Below are positions 8,139-15,990 of a DNA stretch of 17,263 nucleotides, piece by piece (the first letter of the stretch is position 1; each line of letters begins with the position of its first letter). The notes beneath the pieces were generated by a model that saw nothing but the letters and a program-made list of their open reading frames with translations, was not told the origin of the DNA and searched no databases. The stretch spans positions 1-17,263 of the forward strand of contig JABANP010000788.1 in the NCBI GenBank assembly GCA_013115135.1, read 5' to 3'. The position numbers and the translations under genes were made by a program. This stretch comes from Perkinsus olseni. Taxonomy: Eukaryota; Perkinsozoa; Perkinsida; Perkinsidae.

Positions 8139-8816
8139 GTAAGTCAGTCATCAGATACAAGATGCAATGTTCTCGAGTATGATGCAGGATTGTAGTCCGA
8201 GATTCATAACTCAACGGGAAATTTCTGCTTGAGCAGTGATAATGATTAAATACTCCGCTTCACCCCGAAAAGCAGCGAAACTCGGCGAAAGATACGTCGA
8301 AGCGGTCGCCATTGTCACGCATAGTAAATATCCGTCGCTGCGGCCATGTGAACAGCACAAGCTCCCTTGCCCGTGACAAGTGACAAGTTGTCGCTGTTGT
8401 TCGATCTGCCCTCATCCGGTCCGATGGGCCCGATTTCGATGACCTCACGTGAAGGAAACGATAAAATATTCCTACATCGTGACGCCAGCTCGTTTTCCCC
8501 TTCGCCACAACTTTTGGCCCAAAACAGCTGATGGTCATCTCGTTTAGGGGATCTGGGTGAGGTCGATTCGAGACTAGCTGTGGGTGATTCCGGAACGAGT
8601 GAGCAGTTCGGCACCTTTGCTAACAGTAGCACACAATGCCGATCGCCTAGGTCCCAGAGGTCACGAAGCTAATGCCGTTCAAGATACTTGAATCAAGAAT
8701 TCAACAGTGGCACGCGCAAATTCGATCGAGAACTTCTCGCGGAGAAGCCCGTACACTCTGGAATACAGAGGTGATGGTAGAAGCAGACATCTTCGAGCTG
8801 TGAACCGATAAGGCCA

Positions 8817-8855
8817 GATATGAAAGTTTCATATCATTGTTTCATAATGAAACAA
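8817..8855. repeat. Twin 19-nt palindromes separated by one base
   Basis: GATATGAAA-G-TTTCATATC (8817-8835), one A, then TTGTTTCAT-A-ATGAAACAA (8837-8855). The two share the ATGAAA/TTTCAT core. Confidence 0.92.
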
Positions 8856-9406
8856 ATGACCCGGGCAGCCTCAGACCTGTACTCGTCAGGAACTCGTCGT
8901 CAAGGTGGTTCTCCGTGTACGGGAGTGAAACCCACGTGCTGTCGTTTCATAACTCATCGGCATGGCTAGGGTTAGGAGTTGGTTTCCAGCCATCAGCGCT
9001 CTTCATCGTCTCACTGAGCTAACCACTCGATCCTCTCGGCTCTCACCAGTCATGTTGATTCGTGCGAGTCCTCAGCGTCACCGATACGAACTCCACCTTA
9101 TGCCATCTTCAAAGCAACCGATTTCCATGAGATCAGACAGGTCTGGCCGAAGCTTTGCGAGAAACGAGAGTCGTTCTCGCAGTAACGGTGGTACAGCACC
9201 GATCGTGTGGTCGATCGACCGTAAAGCACATACCGGTTTCGACTCATACCGTATCAAGCCCGTTCGAGTGGGACAGCGGTTGTCTCTTCTACGTACGATA
9301 TTTGTTCCTCTCTCCCGCGTGACACCTGTCCGTTCCTCCCATCCACGCAACCTGAACGCTTCGAACCTTCGCTGGAGCACCTCACAGCTTTCAGACAGTC
9401 TTCCGT

Positions 9407-9421
9407 AACGAAAGTTTCGTT
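9407..9421. repeat. 15-nt palindrome
   Basis: AACGAAA-G-TTTCGTT. A longer imperfect hairpin (TGCGAGAA / TTCTCGCA, one bulge) lies at 9156-9181. Confidence 0.85.
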
Positions 9422-9481
9422 GCTCCTTTCATGCTCATTATCAGCCAACAGAGAGTTTTATCGTGGCGAAAGCTGACGTAA

Positions 9482-9517
9482 TTGGTAGACAGCTGAGTGT
9501 CTGCGGACGGCGACGTG
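9482..9517 (+). promoter_or_regulatory. Conserved 36-nt upstream block of protease copy C
   Basis: About 156 nt upstream of copy C: TTGGTAG, 22 nt, CGACGTG. The internal hairpin is AGACA/TGTCT. This is the most diverged of the three blocks, but the 22-nt spacing is kept. Confidence 0.45.
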
Positions 9518-9672
9518 ACGGAGTTCTTAAGCGGCGCCAAAGCCCGTCGAAAAGCTTAAACGTGGACTCAAAGACTGGCTGATTCGATTCATCACACCAC
9601 TACACGGACGTGCTGGAGTTACGGCTTTCCGCTACTACTGCCGAGCAGGTGTTTGAACTCGCCAGTCGCTGA

Positions 9673-11280
9673 ATGGCACATCCCTCGCGTCTCTCGGCTG
9701 TTATCGCCTTGGTATTCTTCCTCACATCAGCTTCTGCTGCGAAAGAACTGGGAGGCATCTTCGATGATCTCAAGGCTCAGAGAAGTGATGTCGAACTTGA
9801 CTAGGGTTCTTCCTACCCGCCATTCCTCAGACTTGGTGTACACTCCCGAGGAAGAAGCTCAGCACTTTAGTCGCTTCAAGGAGGAGCTGCAGACCAAGTC
9901 CGAGTTCATGTCCTCCGATAAGATGGTCGAGCTCTACGACGAGACCAGACCGGCCATTATGCAAAGCCTCGTCGATGAGATCAACTCTAAGCAGAATACA
10001 TGGACTGCATCCACCGAGCAGGGAAGGTTCTACGGTAAGCGGGCCGTATGCCTAGGCGAGACAGTCAGGCAGCTGGTTACCCTCAGGAGCCTCAATTGGC
10101 GACGTGAAGATTCTATGTGGGACATTCATGAACGGGACTGAGCAGCTGAAAGAGAAGATCTATCCCCCAGAAGATCTATTGGACCTGCCTGATAGCTTCG
10201 ATGCACGCGATGGGTTTAAAGAGTGCAAGGACGTCATCGGCCACGTCAGGTAGATGATACCCATTCTGACCAACCCTATCTCATCTTCCAGAGATCAATC
10301 GGCCTGTGGTAGCTGCTGGGCCTTCGGTACCGTCGAGGCCTTCAACGATCGTCTCTGTATCAAGTCAGGAGGGCAATTCAAAGATCTGCTCTCTCCTGGC
10401 CACATGCTCGCCTGCTGTAACCTCTTGAACGGCTGCTTGTAAGACATCACCCAGCCACTCGCTCCCGCGAGTTTAGTGAGCAAGCGTCATTTCAGCGCTC
10501 TTGGGTGTTTTGGAGGCAATCCAACTTCTTCATGGAAGTGGCTATTTATGAACGGATTAGTCACTGGTAAGGATTTCTTCACTTCACCGTTATCCATACT
10601 TCTCCTTCAGGCGACGATTTCACCCCCTCCGTATTTATGGACGAGTACGCTGGTTGCTGGCCTTATGATTTCCGTCCGTGCAACCATCTCCTCGGAGGCG
10701 CCAACTATCGAGCCTGTCCGGAAGTGGGGGGAAAGAGGGCGCTGCTGAGTCGTCATTTTTTGGTGTCGTCTTATCAGGTTATGTATAAAACACCTTCATG
10801 CGCGACCAGTTGCCCCAATGATAAGTATCGAACCCCATTCAAAGAGTAATCCAGAAAGCACCCGGTTTTATTGGCACCACTTGTCGTCTGCAGGGATCGT
10901 CACTCCACCGATGATTTGAACCCGACGCAATTCTACAGCACGGACAGCATCAAGAAGGAGATCATGACCAACGGCCCGGTACGCGGGGTATGCTTCTGTT
11001 GACGATTTAAAATCTTCCCTGTGCGTAGGTATCAGCGGCTTTCGATGTATACGCAGACTTTCCAACCTACAAGCACGGTGTCTACAAGCATACTTGTGGT
11101 GAGTATCTTGGTGGGCATGCTGTTAAGATACTTGGTTGGGGCAATTACCAAGGCGAGGACTACTGGCTGGTCATGAACTCCTGGAATAAGAACTGGGGTG
11201 ACCACGGTTTCTTCAAGATAGCCAATAAGGATAGCGGCATAAACAATCTTGTCCTTGGAGCCGCTGCCAGGCTGCGTTGA
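9673..11280 (+). CDS. Cathepsin B-like cysteine protease, copy C (complete, 9 exons)
   Basis: The only complete protease copy. Exons: 9673-9784, 9831-10034, 10069-10249, 10292-10438, 10496-10566, 10611-10723, 10778-10845, 10894-10978, 11029-11280. They sum to 1233 nt in one frame, giving 410 residues, and all eight introns are GT-AG (34-57 nt). Start at 9673 because a hydrophobic signal peptide follows at once. Then propeptide (about 23-155), mature start near LPDSFDARD, oxyanion Gln168 and catalytic Cys174 in [12 protein letters not shown], catalytic His357 in [11 protein letters not shown] and Asn377 in MNSWNKNWG. The occluding loop reads CNHLLGG (His264-Leu265), so only one of the usual two adjacent histidines remains. 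In cathepsin B that pair gives dipeptidyl-carboxypeptidase activity, so this copy may act more as an endopeptidase (inference). Family membership is certain from these motifs; the physiological role (digestion or host-protein breakdown) is not visible here. Confidence 0.93.
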
Positions 11281-12507
11281 AGCAAGCACTTCCTGGTACG
11301 GAGCATATAACTCAAGTCTCTTACCACTTACTTATCCTTTTTCACGGCTCATTTCAGTGAGCCCCTTTATTATCCCCAACATCGCCACAGGCGTTTCGTT
11401 GATCCGTTGTCGTCGACTTATTCGATTTCACACTCGTCGTCAAGGGTGTATCTGAGATCAGTTTTTCTGTTAATTATTCAGGATTTTTGTTCTGCGTCCT
11501 AGGACGCTGAAGTCTCTAACTCCACTCAGTGGCCTCCATGAGTGTTAACCATTAGGGAACTCACGTAAACGGTTGAGCGGACTCCCGAGATTCTATTAGC
11601 ACTGATAAAGTCATCCACCAGCGTGAATATAGACGCCTAGATACTAGCGCCACCACCTAAAAAGGCATAATGGGGAGAATACGTTATTAACACGCAGTCC
11701 CCCAGGTTAGAATCTTGGTGGGAGGCTCCCACTGGGAGCACCTCGGTGCGACAAGCGGGCCTGCAGTCCGAACACCCCCGTCTCAAGGCAGGTGGCCCGG
11801 GCAACACTGTCTCACGACAGGGCTGGCAAAAGGCGGACTCTTCGTCGGTGACCACAACGGTCAATGCGACCGGTGGTCGGCTGGACCACAGCCCTGGTAC
11901 AATCACACCTGGCCGAAATGAAAAAAATGCTAGCGCCAGAAATACACAAAGTAGACAACAGCACAGTCCTATCCCACTGTAACAGACTGATTGCGTTTTC
12001 TCGTGCTGGCACAGGAGAGGGACTCAGCAGTCACCGTCCAGTGCCGCGTAAATTATGTGTTCAACTTGAATGAGCTTCGTTGCAAGACATCCTGCTATGT
12101 CACCATGGTTTTCCAGCTGAGTCCTATAATGCTCGTGCACGGCCCGGCGTCGAGCCGATAGATGTCCCCACCCACACATCGAGCGCTGCGTCGTACGGTT
12201 GAGCCTTGTGTTCGTCCCCGGCTTGCATGCTAGTATGCACCATGGCGTTTGCCGCACTGCAGTCTTTCTTCCCTACCCACCAAGATGCCTTTGGAGGGTA
12301 TCGCGCCAGAATCCCCGCTCTGGGTTTGTCGGCCGTTTATTGAGCCTCTAGCCATGTAAAAAGCTCTGTCTTCAGCAGCCATCGTGTTCATACATGTCTC
12401 ATCAAGGTCACAGGATATACGCTCACCAACCGGGAACCCTATTGGAGAATTCCGTGACCACCCCCTTTGCGCAGATTCCCGTTCGCAGCTCTTTCCCGCC
12501 GGTTTTG
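11281..12507. other. Non-coding region between copy C and the MESD-like gene
   Basis: No supportable gene. It begins with the presumed 3' untranslated region of copy C, which has a GGCTCA/TGAGCC stem at 11346-11363. A perfect 14-nt palindrome GCGTCCTAGGACGC lies at 11494-11507 and a weak 7-bp stem at 12224-12239. A tRNA-like T-arm at about 11699-11715 is not backed by the other arms. Confidence 0.5.
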
Positions 12508-13656
12508 ATGCACCCGAGAGGCTCCTCTCTGCTACTTGTCATCGTCGTTTCGGTTGTGGTCGGTTATGAGCCGGAATTGCTGATAATCGACGCCGAAAAG
12601 GACCTCGAGGAATTGGACGTGGGCGAAGTGGATGATCCGGAGGAGATGTATAATGACGTATCATACGCCTTCCGGGAAGAACTGAGACGGCGGGAGAAGG
12701 TGCAGGCGGGGGGCAGGCGCCGTTGCATTCGAAGGCTTCAGGGCATCGGCGGAGCGAAGAAGAAGAAGAAAAAGAAGACTTCGATCGATCCTCATGATTA
12801 CTTGGCTCAAGCGACCGATGGGCAAATGCAAATGACCTTTGTGACGCTCAAATTGGTGAGTTACCGCCGGAAGTGTGAGTGTGGATGCCGCTAGTCAGAG
12901 CTGGTCCTTGGAGCATCGCAAACCCGGGACTGACAAATTGGCGGCGGACTGGAAGACTAGACTCACCCTTGGTGGGCTGTCTAAAGTCAATGTGTAAGCG
13001 ACTCAGCGGTAGTACCGCTGCGGTACCCCCGACCGTTGGCTGATTCGGTTTACTTCACGTTGGTTCTAGAAGACCTGGATGATGCTGATATTGATGCAAC
13101 ATGTTTGAGAGTGATAAGCTCAGAAAGGCGCCCCATATCGCAGGAGCGAGGATCATGCATTTGAACGAAGGCCCTCCGGGCCAAAGCTTCGCTCGAGCTG
13201 TTCCTGGTTCTCGTCGCCCGTAGTCACCATGCAAATAAGTCAGTCTGATCTCATTCACCGTTTCTCGCATGCAAGCGTGCGGCAGATCTTAGCGGTCGAC
13301 ACCGATGCCTTGTCGGCCAATCCTACGCCGCGTCAGTTAAACGAATTCTTGGAAAGAAGCGTTGGAGTGGAAGGATACTCAGATATTCCTTCGACCCCGG
13401 AAGAATCTTGATGGTCGCAACCGACCAGAGTGAGGTCAATGATATTAAACACTTCGTACTGGAACAGCCTGAAACTGACTTGTGAGTTCCGTCGGTGGCA
13501 CGTCATGAAGCCACCTTATCACCGATCAGTCTCGAGTATCAACAGAAGCAGTATTTCCCCGTCGGTCGAAGCGAGCCCTTGAACACCCTCGAGGAGCGGC
13601 AACTTGCTGAAGCTGGCCCACGGAGATCAACTACAAGACGCCAGGTACAGATGTGA
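12508..13656 (+). CDS. MESD/Boca-like secretory chaperone (spliced, one unresolved junction)
   Basis: Likely an ER-luminal or secreted protein. ATG at 12508 is chosen because a strong signal peptide follows (about residues 1-20). Exon 1 (12508-12855) then carries an acidic stretch, seven lysines (84-90) and IDPHDYLAQ...MTFVTLK (93-115). This resembles the MESD segment in which a DP..SLL-like stretch precedes M(M/T)FVT. Intron 12856-12898; exon 2 (12899-12991) has KLAADWKTRLTLGGLSKVNV. Exon 3 is about 13070-13110 (DLDDADIDATCLR). Exon 4 (13429-13481) has EVNDIKHFVLEQPETD, like the WEIKDFL segment of MESD. Exon 5 (13530-13656) has FLEYQQKQYFPVG, like the conserved end of the domain, then an Arg-rich tail. 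MESD is an ER chaperone for LDL-receptor-family beta-propellers; the partner here is unknown. Oddity: exon 2 to exon 3 does not close in frame with canonical sites, and that 78-nt intron holds an overlapping palindrome pair (13004-13026). The third intron is long (about 318 nt). The family call is moderately secure. Confidence 0.55.
13004..13026. repeat. Overlapping palindrome pair inside an intron
   Basis: CAGCGGTA-G-TACCGCTG (13004-13020) overlaps GTACCGC-T-GCGGTAC (13012-13026). It lies within the 78-nt intron between exons 2 and 3 of the MESD-like gene. Confidence 0.9.
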
Positions 13657-14783
13657 CGGACAACCACGTGCTTCTGGGCCGGCCTCGCGATGCTGACAGC
13701 TGCGGTATAAATGATTATCCGACTTCCCAATCATGACGCCCCATCATCGGTCGGCCTGTTGCGTGTTCACCCTCCGCATGTTCAGGCACCACCTGACCAT
13801 ACTGAGCTGTAAAACTCCCGTCTTGAACTCTGTTCATTTAAGTGTACTCTTCTGCTAGTCATGCTTCAGGCAGAGTGTTCAGGATGTCTCGTCGCTGCGT
13901 TGAAGTCTGATTATGAGGGTATCCTTCGTGTGGCATACTTCCAGCTTCGTCAAACTGCAATTGCCGATGGAACTCGTCTTTTTGGCTGATGAAGTCTCTG
14001 CGACATTGGCCCGACCAGTTTGGTCGCAGTCATTCGTCTTCGCAGGACTCCGCATTGAAGAACTACGGGGCTTCGACCAAGCGGCTTGGTCAAGGCCTCG
14101 TAGTTCCTCAATGCAGAGGCTTGGTCCAAGCTCAACTAAGGCGGAAGCGGCGTTGGACTATAAACTCTCATAGACGAGGCCTCGAAGTTTTCGGAACTTC
14201 TTTCGAGTCCGCATCCGCTCCAGTGCACCCGAATCAACTGGCAGATCCCTGGTTGCTCAGTCCTGCTATGATACTTCGCCGAATTCGCAAGCTCTCAACA
14301 GGGTGTTTAACATGCCGCAGGTTCCACCGTTTCGTGGTACCACCACGAAGGACGACGGTAGATAAAGGAGATACCTGTATTAGTAGCATGATGCCAACTC
14401 CCGTTCGCACAGCAGTTTTCGGGTGACCATTGTCTTCTCTCGAAAGTTGTGGGCCTATGTAAACGGGTGGTCGAACACGAAACTGAGCTGTTAAACGAAT
14501 TATCTATCCACGAAAACGACCATATTTTTTTCATTTCCAAACCACTTTCGTCAGTAGTGGCTCTCATAAGATCATGTCAGCCACTGAGGGATCTCCTGAG
14601 CTATCCCCAATGCTGCTCTACTTGTGCGTTTCGCCGCTTCCTCACTGAGGCCTCGATAAACACAATACGTACGTACCACTACATAACATCGTTACCGTCA
14701 GACATCTGCTTCACATGAGCTCGCTCAGGTTACACGAAATGCAAGCGAGGATGCAATTTAGTGAACAAGGACTGCTCATCCGA
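13657..14783. other. Intergenic region with a large hairpin
   Basis: No gene established. A 42-codon frame at 13861-13989 (containing SDYEGILRVAYFQLRQTA) has a protein-like composition and could be a small gene or an exon, but nothing identifies it. The rest holds the 63-nt hairpin cluster and a 19-nt stem (TTCGTGGT / ACC / ACCACGAA) at 14331-14349. Confidence 0.4.
14012..14131. repeat. 63-nt near-perfect palindrome and related stems
   Basis: 14052-14114 is an inverted repeat with 31-nt arms around a central G. 27 of 31 positions are complementary, and the inner GACCAAGC-G-GCTTGGTC is perfect. Smaller relatives flank it: CGACCA / GTT / TGGTCG (14012-14026) and GCTTGG-T-CCAAGC (14119-14131). 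Confidence 0.9.
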
Positions 14784-15447
14784 TCAGAGTTGTTTCACTG
14801 GCGGGCGAACTCTGATATAATGTTGTCCTCTATACCAAACTTCCTTGAACTCCCAAGTTTGATTGGTGGCAGCAGACATAACTTCCTCCGAGATGTCGTG
14901 ATGCTTTTTTGCAGAGATCTTCGAATGTGGGATATTCCTCCTTCAGAATCTCGAGTGCTTCCGCACAAGTATTTTCCACAAGCTGATTCACGAGTCGCAT
15001 CAAACTCTTCTCAGATTTCATTTTCAATTTCCCAAGCGCCACAGTAAGAGCATCCAACTTCTCGTGCAAAGTCCAACCATCAACGTCGTCAAGCGGATTT
15101 GCGCCAGTGCCTTTGGGGAGCTCCCTCGAACCTCCATTTCTCCTCTGAATGTGTGTAGTTGCGACGGTACTCCCAGAGGGTTCTCTGAGCTCCGCAACTG
15201 CATTGAAAAAATAGAAAATAATTCACATCAAAAAAACTTACAAGTCGCTGGTGAACGCATCCCGATCTCCTTGCTCAGGGCAGACGATGAACTTGGTTTT
15301 CAGTTTAGCGTTAAGTGCAGTTTCAAACTGCAGGCCTCTCCAGTCGGCCTGACCTGATTTACCATTGCTGTACCCACAATAAGCACCATCCTCCTCGCTA
15401 AGGGCTGAGTGCCAGTAGGAAGGGTAACCCTGAAAGTGTGTAATGTT
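14784..15447 (-). CDS. Unrecognised spliced gene, 5' partial, frameshift in A6 tract
   Basis: No family recognised. Two exons read on the minus strand: about 15447 (or 15429) to 15242, and 15197-14784, with a 44-nt GT-AG intron (15198-15241) that has a pyrimidine-rich 3' end. Exon 1 encodes a Gly/Tyr-rich start (GYPSYWHSALSEEDGAY) and ADWRGLQFETALNAKLKTKF. Exon 2 has a low-complexity linker, then a helical, probably coiled-coil stretch (LDALTVALGKLKMKSEKS, LVNQLVENTCAEALEIL) and YPTFEDLC. Here the frame shifts at six A residues on the coding strand (14905-14910); reading one A fewer continues into DISEEVMSAATNQTWEF and RGQHYIRVRPPVKQL, then TGA at 14786-14784. Protein-like composition on both sides suggests one gene with a +1 indel or sequence error. 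No ATG precedes exon 1 in frame, so the 5' end is missing or lies beyond an unseen intron. A perfect 17-nt palindrome (15316-15332) lies in coding sequence. Confidence 0.5.
15316..15332. repeat. 17-nt palindrome within a probable exon
   Basis: TGCAGTTT-C-AAACTGCA. On the minus strand it encodes part of LQFETAL in the unrecognised gene. Confidence 0.85.
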
Positions 15448-15990
15448 CTAATCGCTGATCCTGTCTATAAGAAGCTACGCTGAAGCTAAGTAACAACGGC
15501 AGATGGAAGATTGGATTCCTGTTAATCATTATGCGCTAAAACTCTTGTGCATGCGTGCATAGCTAATACTCCAGCCCCCGAAAAGAACTAGTTAGAAAGA
15601 TTTTGCCCGCCTTCTCGCCTTGCGTGGACTTTGAGCAAGAACGAAGAAGCGTAAATTCAAGAGGGCGAAAGCCGGGCGTTGTGTTCTCAATCAGCCAGTC
15701 TTCTAACAGGTGGACCGAACATTACGCATGCAAACGAGCAGCAGCAGCGGCTCTCACGACGGGTCGTTTAAATGACATCCGATGGCCATCAAGACACCGA
15801 ATGGATGCTGAGCTATAGTCCAAGTCATAGCCGCCTCTCAAAACCACTACTGATCACGACTAGAAACAGCCCTCATTCACCTTAGGTTTTTACGAGAATT
15901 GCGCAGCATCTATATCGATCGTTATGGCGTGCGCTTTTGACATAAACGTGTTTCTCTGCACTAGAGTTCGTCGATGTCACGTGGTCGATA
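15448..15990. other. Intergenic gap between divergent genes
   Basis: Lies between the 5' side of the unrecognised minus-strand gene and the b5 start, so it should carry both promoters or a missing first exon. No motif stands out, and no exon could be assigned. Confidence 0.4.

Larger units (their letters stand above)
7311..9480. other. Non-coding, palindrome-rich region upstream of copy C
   Basis: No gene can be supported. Overlapping frames at 8260-8632 (minus) and 8962-9408 (plus, 148 codons) have no recognisable motif and opposing open frames, so they are treated as chance. The region holds the 29-nt palindromes, the tandem repeat with insertion, and the spacer-less upstream block. Confidence 0.5.

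Noticed and set aside
8962..9408. 148-codon plus-strand open frame upstream of copy C
   Set aside because: Ser/Arg-rich with no recognisable domain, other open frames oppose it, and this length is near the chance maximum for 17 kb in six frames.
11653..11722. tRNA-like segment with A-box and B-box resemblance and a T-arm CCAGG / TTAGAAT / CTTGG
   Set aside because: The D-arm and anticodon arm do not pair, the T-loop lacks the invariant C, and the acceptor stem has a mismatch. At most a decayed tRNA or SINE head.
12394..12507. 5' extension of the MESD-like frame to an earlier ATG at 12394
   Set aside because: The extra 38 residues would bury the strong signal peptide that starts at 12508.
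13229..13411. 60-codon plus-strand frame (starting MQISQSDLIHRF)
   Set aside because: It lies inside the long intron inferred between exons 3 and 4 of the MESD-like gene and shows no family match; an alternative exon cannot be excluded.
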